In this document: piece by piece, positions 50,208-61,274 of the stretch
Position numbering within the stretch: position 1 is the stretch's first letter
How the letters are laid out: the number at the start of each line of letters is the position of its first letter
Assembly (NCBI GenBank): GCA_021464245.1
Contig: JADCRB010000034.1
Coordinates: forward strand, 1,178,001-1,242,000
DNA from: Carallia brachiata
Taxonomy: Eukaryota; Streptophyta; Magnoliopsida; Malpighiales; Rhizophoraceae
Length of the DNA: 64,000 nt
Direction: 5' to 3'
The notes under the pieces: generated by a model
Databases searched by the model: none
Told to the model about the DNA's origin: nothing
What the model saw: only the letters and a program-made list of their open reading frames with translations
Translations under genes and position numbers: made by a program

Positions 50208-50595
50208 AACAGGTTGCAGCAGAGAAGCCAAATCCCAATATTCCTAAAAGCTTGCGAGTTGTTGGGAGTTAACCCTGAGGAAGCTGTACATGTTGGGGAT
50301 GACCGCAGGAATGACATATGGGGTGCACGAGATGCAGGTTGTGATGCTTGGCTTTGGGGAAGTGATGTCCACTCTTTCAAGGAGGTAAATTTTAATGGTC
50401 GGTTACAAAAGAAATCACAGCACAGGGAGAAAGAATAACATATGTTCCAGAACTCAGTCTACGTTGTTACCATTGTCAGCCATCAGTATCTCTATGGCTG
50501 CCATTGTCAGTTTGTGTTTGTATTTTGAAGGATGTGTAATGCATTCCGGTTTTTATTGATTTCAGGTTGCAGAAAGGATAGGCGTGCAAGTCTGA
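47237..50595 (+). CDS. HAD-like hydrolase superfamily protein, organelle-targeted, 6 exons
   Basis: Exons: 47237-47572, 48113-48219, 49279-49387, 49486-49647, 50213-50384 and 50566-50595, on GT..AG introns. About 305 residues. Residues 1-60 are Ser/Thr/Arg-rich without acids at first (MATRTTLKRALSTL), a likely plastid or mitochondrial transit peptide. HAD motifs: motif I NALLVDAVGTLVV, with nucleophile D98 but Val where the acid/base Asp (D+2) should be; motif II AVVSNFD with S211; motif III K243 in AAEKPNP; motif IV HVGDDRRND with the paired Asp. The cap helices include YRQIGEKYGVAYSEDEIL and DGRLFWQYIV. The C-terminus is AERIGVQV. It resembles HDHD3. A frame break near 50233-50240 splits AAEKPNP from IFLKACELLGV; the exon is one base over or two under, and a lost CA would give the usual PNPTIFLKA. 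An in-frame ATG at 47144 and another at 47246 are alternative starts. Substrate unknown. Confidence 0.9.
47756..47788. repeat. 33-bp G homopolymer in HAD intron 1
   Basis: A run of 33 G preceded by CCCC. Further runs in the same gene are G10-11 near 47990-48000 (intron 1) and about C16 at 48285-48300 (intron 2). Confidence 0.9.
50171..50206. repeat. (CT)18 microsatellite serving as polypyrimidine tract
   Basis: About 18 CT units end six bases before the acceptor AG at 50211-50212 of HAD exon 5, so the microsatellite is itself the polypyrimidine tract of that intron. Confidence 0.93.
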
Positions 50596-52013
50596 TACAA
50601 ACTTTTCTCGTGCAATAAGTGCGGCTTAATGTCATTCTGTACATATGCGCTTTAGCTTTCAAGAAGGGGTTTGGATAGTCCTCTCTTGCGTGTGGACCGA
50701 AGGAATTATGAGAACAGAACGGGTTACAAATAAAGGTGGCGAGGAAATCAAATGGCCTTTTCTATGCCAGATGGTAGACGATCTTCTCCCCCCGCCCTAC
50801 CCCCCACTCTCGTCAGGTTTCCGGTAATCATCGCTTCTCTTTGTTCTGTTTCTGAATGTTCTGCAATGGCCGAGTCAATAATTTGTGGCAGTGGGGCAAA
50901 AAAAAAAAAAAAAAAAAAAAGAGCGGAGACAAAATAAACATTTTAGTGGGAGAAAATGCAGAAAATAGCATGAAGTAGGACCGAATTCGAAACTGCCCCC
51001 TACTCAATTGCATGTGGATCCACCGTTCCTCTTGTGTAATACGTTTGATAGATTGTAATGGAATGTAATGAGTTGATTTTTGTTCTTTTAATTAATTATT
51101 CTGATTGTGTTCATAGCAGCGATGGTGGTGGTTAATTGGTCCATTATACTGGAGTACAATGTGAAGCTTAGATCGATAAATCCACAAAACAATAATCACG
51201 AGCTTGATTTTGTGCACTTTTCTTTGCAGTTTTGGTTCAGCAATTGGTAAAGTGTGATTAGATACATGCAGAAGAAAATCATTGTATCCCTTTCTTCAAA
51301 GTCAGTTGAAAAACTACAGAAAATTTAACTCGAAAAAAAAAAGGTCAATTTACTTATAATATCATAGGGAAAAACTCAGTGTCCACAAAATTTGGTATCC
51401 ACAAATAGCCATAAACATGACACAATAAGTGAAATATACGACAATTTTTTATATTTATTAAAAAAATATGTGATATGTTAGAGAGAAATATACGATATGT
51501 ATAAATAAATAAAATATATGACGTGATAAAATAATTATAAAAAAAATTATATGATATATCAAATAGAATTGTGTAAATAGTTATTGAAGATTAAAATTTT
51601 TAATTTGAAAAATATATGACTGTTTAGGCGAATTGTGTATTTTTCTTTGACATATTGTATATTTTTTTGTAAATATAAAAAAATGTCGTATATTTTACCT
51701 ATTGTATCATTTTTGTAGTAACTTATGGACACCAAATTTTATGGCATACAGTCATCCTCAATATCATATTTATGGTTATTTATTAGTCAAATTTTCGCAT
51801 AATATCAAATTTATGGTTATTGATTGGTCAACACTTTTTCTCCTATTTAGTGGCAAAAGCGAAAAACCAACCCCACCCGATGATGACGTGGGCTGTTGAT
51901 AACCTGGCTGTTTTTAGTATGAGACAACGGTTACATTGTTTGAACCATAATACAACGGTTACATTAAAATGGCCAAGATTTTTTAATTTTATTTTGTTTA
52001 ATTAAATGGGATA
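50596..52013. other. HAD 3' region and intergenic DNA
   Basis: Holds the HAD 3' untranslated region, an A21 run near 50900-50920 and AT-rich DNA. 'acaacggttacatt' occurs twice at about 51924-51966. Confidence 0.5.
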
Positions 52014-52356
52014 CTATTGAAATCCTTTCTTGGTAGGATTTCTTCATGGCCATGAAATTATATTTAAAATTTCTCTCTTGAATAAGATTTCTACTGTTGA
52101 AATCCTCTCTTGGGTAGAATCTCTACATGGCTATGATATTTAATTTAAAATCCTCTCTTGCATAGGATTTCTACTATTGAAATCCTTCCTTGGATAGGAT
52201 TTCTACATGGCCATGGGATTAAATTTAAAATCCATTCTTAAATTTCTATTATTGAAATCCTCCCTTGGGCAGGATTTCTACATGGCCATGGGATTAACTT
52301 TAAATTCTCTCTTGAATATGATTTCTACTTTGGAAATCCTCTCTTAGGTAGATTTT
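52014..52356. repeat. Nested minisatellite: about four 80-bp units, each two 40-bp halves
   Basis: Units begin near 52018, 52098, 52178 and 52254, with a partial fifth from about 52332. Each reads 'gaaatcctctcttgg..agg', 'atttctacatggccatg', then a second half 'ttaaaatcctctcttgaa..', 'aggatttctactatt'. The two halves of a unit resemble each other (aaatcctctcttg..aggatttctac), so the 80-bp unit looks like a duplicated and diverged 40-mer. No open frame. Confidence 0.85.
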
Positions 52357-52699
52357 TTTTTTTTTTGTCTGAGACGGTCTAATATTCAGTTTATTGAATT
52401 GACTAATCTGAACTGAATCGAGTAAAACTCCGAAAAGTGATAAATGTCTCCCAATAAGTATTTAATACAGCTATATTTTCAAATTTTAAACCCAAAATTT
52501 CTGATTAAATAATGACAGACTGTTATTATCTACACCAATATCTACTGATGGTAGCATTTTTACATGATCATAAGAATTTTTCATATGGTTTACAGAGATT
52601 GAGCCGATGCCTAATTTTAAAAGGGCCGAACACTGCATACACATGGATAGAGACCCATAAAAAAAGCCCATCTATCCATCATACTGTAAAAAGCCAAAT

Positions 52700-52758
52700 T
52701 TACCAAAAATAAAAATAAAAATAAAAATAAAAAAATCAACTTTAAAAAAAAAAAAACT
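52700..52758. repeat. (AAAAT)n microsatellite and A run
   Basis: About six AAATA-type pentamers at 52704-52735, then an A run at 52744-52757. It lies immediately left of kinesin pseudogene copy I. Confidence 0.85.
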
Positions 52759-52844
52759 TTTTTTCTCATTTTCTTTTCTCTCCTAACGGCAGTTGGAAAA
52801 CATTCCTCTATTCAAACGCCTCATCTCGCAAGAACAGCAAAAGA

Positions 52845-54900
52845 TACAATGTGAGAGAGAGGGAGAGAGAGAGAGAGTCGGAGTCTGGGCGGGAGTTTTC
52901 CGACGTTTCGTGCGAGGCAGCTCCGCGGGAGGGCGCGAATACCAGCCACTGGCCGGCCGATCTCCGGCAACTCCATTCTTCATCTCAGCAACCTCACCAA
53001 GTTCAAATTCAGCGCTCACCTTTTTTATTTTTTCAATATTTGGATCTTTTGTTTCCTTTCAAGATTAAATATCTTGATCTTTCTTTCTTTTTATTTTTTT
53101 TTTCCGTTTCCTTTTGCGTTAAATGTTAATCCTAAGGTCATGCGTTTTGGTGCCGATTACAAGAAGAGTACAAAACAGAACTGAAGAGGTTTACAGAGTT
53201 GGTAGGAAAGAAATCGTCGCCGCTACCGTTCGTGGACTTAACGGCATTGATTCTTGCTTTATCTCCTTCATTTAACGCTACTTGTCGACCTTCGGTTCGC
53301 AAAATTCTTCTTTTCTTTTCGATTGTTGAACATTCTTTGTTGGATTCTCAGGTGCATAACGTGGTTTGACTCCTTTAATGTTAATTTATTATCATTATTT
53401 GGTTTGAAATTTTAATTTATTCCGTTATTGTCAGTCTTAATTTTCTTCTTCCTTGTTTCAGCCAATTATTGCAACATAACAGGTAATTGTGGGTACTGCT
53501 TCAACCATGAATATACTGTCTGTCTCTGCGTTTGCTTGTGGGTCACGTACACTATTGGGTTTTTTTTTTATTCAGAGTCTCTGCCATATTCTTCACTGTT
53601 TCAAATGGGTTTGATGTTTGTGGTTTGAACTCTAATTGTGTCTGTGATTTGGCATGAGGCAGGAATAGTGTTTGCTTGGGACAAATAAAAAAAAAAAAGG
53701 AAGAAAGACTTGCAATGGGAGGGACTGATGGTGAACCTTGGGTCATCCCTCTTTCAAGATTCATGGTTGTTGTTGCCTTTTGTTTCTTTTTTGGTGCCAT
53801 TTATTGTCTGAAAATGGGTTATCCTTCTCTATTTTGTAGCTTCATGAAGAGCTCCAAAGGCGTGAGAAAAGCCGGCTGCTCGTGGAGAACTTGCCTATGA
53901 TGAATTTGCAAGAAGGAATGATGTATCTATCCCCTGCTTTTGTGCTCATCTCTGTGAGGATTTTCATCCAGTCCTTATTTTTATTCTATCATTGAATCTA
54001 CGATTTTATCAATTCCAGTTGTCGGACATACTTTGGTTCACATTTAGGAATCTGATTTTTATTCCCTTATGTAGAGATGAATTTCAATTCCGCGATAGTT
54101 TCTGGTGGAGAATGAAGATATAGGTCTGAAGTTGAGTTCAAGGGTAGTTGTTGAGAGTATTTTTGCTCTTCTGAACGAGGTTTTCTAAAATATTAATATG
54201 TTCTGTGTGAGTGAATATTTTTGAAACATTTTTCCATTTTTTTTTTTTCTTTCCCTGGTGAGTAGTCATCAGAAGTAATTACTTGTTGGTCTAGTTTATT
54301 GGACACTCGAATCCCCGAAGGATTAACTGTTAAGAATTATCGCATTGCAGGATTTTAAGGTTTTGATGTGCCAGACTTCTGATGAAAAAAATTGACTCTT
54401 AATAATCATAAGAAGTTGTACTGTCACTTGAAGCAGAATGTTTCTGTTAATGAGAATGTGATGGTGTGTTCTTTTTTTCCATTGACAGTTGAGAAGGCAA
54501 ATTTCCCTGATTGTTTCTAAAACAATGTTTTCATGGTTATATGATATGCAGCTTGATGTGTACAATCAACAGATGTACAATCTATCCGTTGACTTCCAGA
54601 AGCAGATGCAAGAAACCGCTGCACGATGCTTAAAATTACGAGGAATTCCTGTAAGCATTCTCTTTTCTGCTTTTGTCTTTGTTGCGTGCGATTATCAACT
54701 GGGTGAGATGAGAATACGATTCGGAAAAAGTGAAGTGTCTTTCTGCAGTTGAGGAGATAGTTAGCATATATAATCTGGTTCTTTGGCCAAAGAAACGGAA
54801 ATTTTCAGAAAGGATCCTAAGAGAAGAAGAACAAAGTTGAAGGAAACCTAGTTCAATCTCAAGAACGCTGTCCAGGAGAAAAACCGGACTCCAGGTTTCG
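52845..54900 (+). pseudogene. KIN-7O-like (CENP-E-type) kinesin pseudogene, copy I
   Basis: Exon-sized islands in the order of a KIN-7O gene, separated by intron-like T-rich DNA. 52905-53020 is the motor N-terminus (FRARQL, then ISGNSI, TKFKF). 53150-53255 holds EVYRVGRKEIVAA and VRGLNGI, with a 6-base insertion just before. 53670-53755 is the P-loop exon, where the A-rich insertion destroys GQTNSGKT (reads GQIKKKKEERLAM) but EPWVIPLS follows. 53841-53925 reads LHEELQRREKSRLLVENLPM. 54552-54652 reads LDVYNQQMYNLSVDFQKQMQ. 54787-54870 reads SLAKETEIFRKDPKRRRTKL, as in the KIN-7O stalk. No start codon in frame, stops between the parts, and most of the motor (switch I and II) is absent. Introns are retained, so it arose by DNA duplication and not retroposition. 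CENP-E-type kinesins walk on microtubules near kinetochores; this copy cannot. Confidence 0.72.
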
Positions 54901-55071
54901 TTCTACATCCGTTGATTTTGTAGTTTTCAAATTTAAGTTATCATCCGTTAGAATCTTGAAAAGCTTATATATATATATATAATGCTAACGGGAATGGGAT
55001 TGAATTGAAAAATAGGCCTGGACTCGTTTGCAGGAAGCAGAGCCAGAGATACAGTAAGAGTGCGAGTCACA

Positions 55072-55552
55072 TTGTGTTTGGATAAAATTTTTGAGGGAGA
55101 GAAAAGTGAGGGAGAGGAAAGTGGAGGAGAGGATCATTAGAGGAAGAGAATATTTTCTATCCTCTCTTGTGTTTGGAAAGAGGTGATGAGAGGAAGAAAA
55201 ATTATAAACTCTTTTGTTTGAGAAATGATGAAAAGTGGGGGAGATGAATATAAAATGTGTTGAGATAACAATTTTATCCTTCATAATAAATTCTATTAAG
55301 ATATTTTGTTTAGGTAAAATTATAATTTTTAAAATTATGTAAGGGTAATTGAGTTATTTAATAAATTTAGTATGAGAACTAACAACTTTCCTCTCTTTTT
55401 CGAGAGAATTGGTTTTGGTGGGGTAGGGAGAATTAAGGGAATTAGAAATTTTCTTCTCCCCCACTTTTCAAACATTTCCCAAATACAACAATTTACTTTA
55501 ATCCTCTCACTTTCCTCTCCCTCTCCCCACTTTCCTCCCTCTCAAACACAGT
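55072..55552. mobile_element. MITE-like element with about 60-bp imperfect terminal inverted repeats
   Basis: The left end reads 'tgtgtttggataaaattttt', then a GA-rich arm (gagggagaggaaagtggagg). The right end is its pyrimidine complement (cctctccctctccccacttt) closing in 'ctcaaacaca'. The body is AT-rich and non-coding. A second 'ttgtgtttggaaagagg' at about 55167 suggests an internal copy of the terminus. Total length near 480 bp. No clear target-site duplication was found. Confidence 0.6.
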
Positions 55553-56005
55553 ATCAGAGTCGTGTGGGCGGAAATTTCCCCCCTCTCATTCCAATGGAGA
55601 CAATCCTTGTAACAGTTCGTGCGAGGCCGCTCTCGGCCGGAGCATGCGAACACCAGCCGACGGCGGATCTCCAGCGACTCCATCTTCATCCCGACCACTC
55701 CACCCCTTTCAAATTTTGTGCTCTCTCTCTCTCCCTCTTTCACTCATTTTTTTTCCGGATTTTTTTTATTTTCTTTCAACATTTAAAGATCTTGAGCTTT
55801 CTTTCCTTTTTATTTTCTCCGTTTTTATTTTCTTTTCGCGGTAACTATTACTCTCAAAGTCTTTGTGCATTGGCGGTGGTCGACAGGGTTTTCGGAGAAG
55901 AGTACAGAACTGAAGGTTTCAACAGAGTTCGTACGCAGGCAATGGTCGCCGCTGCCTCTCCTCTGGTGGATTTAACGGTACAATTACGAGTTTCGATTCG
56001 TTGAT
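55553..56005 (+). pseudogene. KIN-7O-like kinesin pseudogene, copy II (first two exons only)
   Basis: The only copy that retains an initiating ATG (55592): METILVTVRARPLSAGACEH, then a shifted stretch with DLQRLHLHPDHSTPFKF. The second island at 55870-55985 reads DRVFGEEYRTEGFNRVRTQ, as in the KIN-7O motor (FDRIF..EEVY.VRTK), and then AAASPLVDLT in a shifted frame. The sequence then runs into unrelated DNA. No P-loop exon or stalk follows before copy III. It begins directly at the right end of the MITE-like element. Confidence 0.7.
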
Positions 56006-56024
56006 TCTTAGTTGATCTCCTTAA

Positions 56025-56640
56025 CTCTACATTCCGACATTTGAATCGTAAATACTTCTTTACTAATTTATACGTTATTATCAGTCTTATTTTATTTAAA
56101 TATTATTTGTTATCTAAGCCTTTTTTTTTTTTCTTTTGACACAAGCTATTCTACGCTATTTTAAATTTTCAAATGGGTTAATTACGGTTTTTTAAAGGAT
56201 TTAACTAGTTTTAAGTTTCTTTTTTCAAAAAAGTAAAATTAGCTCACCAAAAATTTCTATTTGCTGGTCTTTCAAGATCTTTGGTTATTCATTAAATGAA
56301 AATCTGTTTTCCTTGTTTTCATTTCCTAACGGCAACAGGAAAATAAAAATAATATTTCTCTATTTAAACCGTTGTGGGCGGGGCCTAGGTTCCTGTTCTT
56401 GAGGGCTTGCTCTGAATTAAAAAAAAGGAAAGATCTAATCGGTATTAGTTCAGATGACACCGGTCTAAATTTCTTTAATTAAAAATTTTGATTTCGAGTC
56501 TTGAAAATACAATTATTTAGAAGCCTCGATTTTAAATCTTAAAAATAGAACTGCATTAAATATTTATTAAAAAATTTTTATCACTTTTTAGATCTCACTC
56601 AAATCATAGTGATAGTCGACTTGGCTATCATTTTTTTTTT
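56025..56640. other. Spacer between kinesin copies II and III
   Basis: AT-rich DNA without recognisable kinesin exons or other genes. Confidence 0.5.
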
Positions 56641-59600
56641 TTAAATCAAAGAAAAGATCCAGAGAGAGAAAGAGAGATAGAGAGAGGTCTTGGCGGGCAT
56701 TTTCCCCAGTCCGGAGTCTTTTCTCTTCCTCTTTCTCTCTCTTACTGGCTTTCAATTGGTGCGAGGCCGCCGACGGCTGAGGATGCGAATACCAGCGGCC
56801 GGCTGGCGGATATCCCCCAACTCCGTCTTCATCCCCCATCACTCCACCAAGGTCTAAGCTTGAGCTTCCTTCTTTTTTTTTTTTTTTTTCTTTTTGTGCT
56901 AAATTTTGCTCCTAAGGTCATGTGTTTTGGTGCACGTTTGGAGAATACTGAACCGAAAGGGTTTGCAGAGTTCGTACAAAGAAATCGTTGTCGCTGCCGT
57001 TCGTGGATTTAAGGGCATTTTTGCGAGTTTTGCTTCGTTGATTCACCGCTACATCTCGACCTTTGGTTCTCTGATTCTTATCTTCTTGTAATTCTTGACC
57101 TTTCATTCTTGGATTTTAAGATGCATTTTGTAATTACTCGTAGATTATTTTCATTCTTTGGTTCGAAATTTCAATTTATTCCGTTATTAGCAGTCTTATT
57201 TTTATCTTGTTTGCTTCTTTCAATTATAACAACATAACTGGTGATGGTGGGCACTCTTTTAACGTTGAACATTCTGTCTGCCTGTGCCTATGGGTCTGGT
57301 GGGTCATGGACAGTATGGGTTATCTTTAGTTTCAGAGTGGTGGGCTACCTCTACACTTTTTCTATTGGGTTTGACGTTTGTGGTTTTGAACTTAAACTGT
57401 GATTTGGTACTATGAGGGAGGAATTGCGTTTGCTTATGGACAGATAAATGGAGGAAAGACAAATAAAATGTGCCAGACAGATATTGAACCTGGGGTCCAT
57501 CCCTCTTGCAGTGCAAGATTTGTTTAACACAATATAAGAGGTACTTTTTTTGTTTTCTCTGGTTAGTTTGTGGTTAATTACTCTTTATCTAGGATTTACC
57601 TAGTTCTGAGTGCTTTTTTTTTAAGAATATATGAAAAAAAAAATTGTGATAGTTGATCTTATTTGCAGTGTTTACTCACGTAAATTTTTTGTGGTTCTGA
57701 TCTGTTGTTTGTGTATTTTTAGGATTTTGAAGTCTTTAACACTGGAACATGTTTATATGACTGGATGGGGTCTTTTCTTCATTGCTCAGACATGTGCATG
57801 TTGGGCCCAACATAAAGAGTAATTCTATAGTGAGAGTGAGCTGTGATGACGTGGGTAGAAACATTGATGTCTTTGTTTAGTGTTTCACTGGACCTTCCTA
57901 TATGGAGTTCTATAACGAAGATATAAATCATTACTGACCCCTGAGCACCGGAAACTGCAAATTAATGAAAGTGAAAAGGCATTTAAAATTTCAGTTCAGT
58001 ATAGTTTATCAAGTCATATCATAAGCATTCACTTACAGTTTACTTCGCTTTTTCATCCGAAGCATGGAACATATGCTGTTTTGGTTGTTTATGCCTGGTA
58101 AACTGCTGCTCCTTTTGAACTTACTGCCATTGCTGCAGTAGTTCGTCTTTATCTAGCCTTGTCAAATATATCTCTTCCCATTCGGATCCCATTACTACAT
58201 TTGCATGATATACAAAAATGGCATATTTGGATGATTTTCATTACATTGGGGCTTCCCCCACAAGAGTTCATTCATGCTCCTGTGCGAACGTACCACTTAG
58301 GTAATGCTACTTTAATTTGCTCTGTCTTTTCTTTTGCTGCTGATCTCGTTGTTTGTTGATTATGAGTATTTTCTTATTATTATGAATTTGGTGCAATCAT
58401 TTTTCAGGACTTTATTGAAGAATCATATTCTTAAAATGGATCACAATTGAAATGAAGTGTTCTCAATAACACTTCATCTTCGTTCTCCTCAAAAAACTTT
58501 TCCTAGAAGGTTGAAAGCGATATCTATCAATGCTTTAAGAACTTCTACAAACAGTAGAAGGTGAAGGTGATGTATATACCTATGTACTTCTCTTTTGCTT
58601 TTGATAATTTTGGTTTAACAAAAGTAGCGATATATTTAATTTATAGTTGCCTTTGTTTCGTTTTTTGGTGCCATCTATCGACTACCAAGTGCTTTATCCT
58701 TTTCTATTTGTAGCTCCATGAAGAGCTCTAAGATGCATGAGAGAAGCTAGGTTTGCTTGTGAACAATTTGCCTCTGATGAATTTGCAAGAAAGAATTATG
58801 TATTTGCCCTGGTTTTTTGCTGATCTCTGCGAGGGTACTTATTCTGCCCTTATTCCTATTTTATCATCAAATATATAATTTTATACATTCTGGTTGTATA
58901 CATACTTTGCCCGACGTTTAAGAATCTGATTTCTCGTCTCTTGTATGAAGATGAATTTTGATTCTGCGATAAAGTTTTCAATGGAGATTGAAGATATACG
59001 TCTGAAGTTGAGTTCAATGGAAGTTGTTGAGAGCTTGTTCACTCTTTTGAATGATGTTTTCTACAATATTTAATATGTGCAGTCTGAATATTCTTGAAAC
59101 TTTTTTCCATTTTCCTTTTTCAGATGAGTAGTTGTGAGAAGCAATTACTTGTTGCTGTATGATACCCTTTTTTCATTGCACAAATGTTGAGCCTACTTTA
59201 GTGGACCCTTGAATTCCATGACCATCTGGAGGACTTTATTACTACGTATTATTGCATTGCAGGATTTTTAAGTTTTTGATGTGCCAGAATTCTGATGAAC
59301 AAAAATTGATTATTAATAATCATGAGAAGTTATCCTGTCACTTGAGTCAGAAAGTTTCTGTTATTTGAGAATGAGAAGGTATGCTCATTTTTCTCATTGA
59401 TACTTGAGATGATGAATTTTGCTGACCACTTCTAAAACAATTGTTTCATGGCTATGTGATATGCAGCTTGATTTGTAAAATCAATCAGTTGACTTCCAGA
59501 AGCAGATACAAGAACTGGAATGATGCTTCAAATTATGAGGAAATTTCTCAATGTAAGCAGTTCTCTTTTGTTTACCTGCCCTTGTATGCAATTATCAATC

Positions 59601-60949
59601 AAGCGAAGAGAGACTGATTGATTGTTTTGGTCACCCTCAAAGCAATAGGATTCGGAAAAAATGGAGTATATGTCTACAATTGAGATCCTTGAATAGGATA
59701 TAATCTGGTTCTTTGGCCAAAGAAAAGGAAAATTTTGGAAAATATCTTATGAAAACAAGAACAAAGTTGAAAGAAACTCGGTTCAGGCTCAAGGTGCTGT
59801 TCAGAACAAAACTCAAGGTCCTGTTCTACATCCACTGCTTTTCTAGTTTTCAAATTGAAGTTATTATCTATCATTTGCTTATGATTACGTTTGTAGGGCT
59901 AGAAAGCAGTGGTTAAAAGGGAGCTAGTGCAACTGCATGGCCAGAAAATTCTTCTTGAGTACGGTATTAGTAAATGGGACTCGCTTGTTGGTAGAAGGTG
60001 TGATTCTGTTTTTCAGAGGAGTTCGAATGTTCTTGATCCGAAGAGGGCAAAGTGACTTGCAACTTCTTTTGAACAGAATGCAGTTGAACACTTGATACTA
60101 CTATTAATGAATGGTGGATTTTGTAGACGGGTTGTATATGGATGCTGAAGAAAGACCAGTAAACAGCCCTTTATCAGGTTTGTCATTACTCGACTAAAGT
60201 ATTTGCTTCCCCAAAGAAGTGTTCTTGTTATTTTTGTCTGGTGAACTTTTTGTGCACTCTGAATATGGCTATCATCTATGACATCAGCCTTTCTACTTGC
60301 TCTTGCAATGTGGTCCTCAAATTTGAGCTCTGTCCTTAAACAATCATATTTGGTTTTTATTTATTTATTTATTTATAATATAGGAACTCTAAAATGTCTT
60401 AAGAGTGCATTAATTTCAAGTATTAAATCGAGTTAAAATGAGTTTGCTGAAACACTTGAAATGTTTATTATATTTTCACTGACTGTTCTCTTTGGATCCA
60501 ACTTTCTGCTATGCTAAAAGATGTCAATTCTACGCTTTTGGGAAAATGTAGGAAGTTGTCTTGGCAAGCAAGGGTTGATTTGCCATTTATCAATTCATGT
60601 TAGCACCACTTAGGGAAACTTGGAACATTTTTTTTGCAAAAACATTGCTTCTTTCCCTTTTCCCTTTTACCTTCAAACCCTATTTTATTTTTTTGGTTAC
60701 TTTTAGGAAGAATATAGAAAGCTGGAAGTGCCTTTGAGATGGAATCAACGATAGCTTCTTTCAAGAAGGAAGTTGTGGCCTGCACAGAAGGAAAAGGAAG
60801 AAGCTGTGTCTAGACATCAAAGTTTAAGTTAAGAGATCACTGTCTGAAAAGTTAAACATATCAAATACTGAACTAAACCTGTTGCAGGAGGAGGTTTCAC
60901 GTCTTGTAAGTTTTTGCCATTTTCTCCTTAGATCTCTGACCTCACAAGT

Positions 60950-61274
60950 TATATGCTGTCATCCTATGCTTGAACCAGTTAGTGCTCTTTGTTGTTACAT
61001 CTCTTTTCTCATTCCTTGTTCAGAGATTAAGGCTGGAAGAATCAGCATGCAACCAGAACTATAAGGAAAATTCTATCAAATTGCTTGAACTACAAACAGA
61101 AGTGCAGGTATATGCTGTCATCTTAAGCTTGAAGCCTTGAACTAATTAGTGCTCTTTGTTATTACATCTCTTTCCTCTTTCCTTTTTCAGAGACTAAGGC
61201 TGGAAGAATTGAAATGCAACGAGAACGATAAGGAAAATTCTATCAAATTGCTTGGACTACAAACGGAAGAGCAG
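60950..61274 (+). repeat. Tandem duplication of an intron-exon unit (about 160 bp)
   Basis: Unit 1 (60950-61108) and unit 2 (61109-61274) each run from 'tatatgctgtcatc' through a 3' intron part ending in TTTTCAG or TTGTTCAG to an 84-nt exon. The two exons encode 28 residues each, RLRLEESACNQNYKENSIKL and RLRLEELKCNENDKENSIKL with similar ends, that is four heptads. Confidence 0.85.

Noticed and set aside
52014..52356. Repeat array considered as CRISPR
   Set aside because: Eukaryotic context, units head-to-tail without unique spacers, and the halves are related to each other.
55372..56004. A continuous 210-codon frame starting inside the MITE-like element
   Set aside because: It joins the MITE end to kinesin copy II in mixed frames; the kinesin part reads properly only in pieces.
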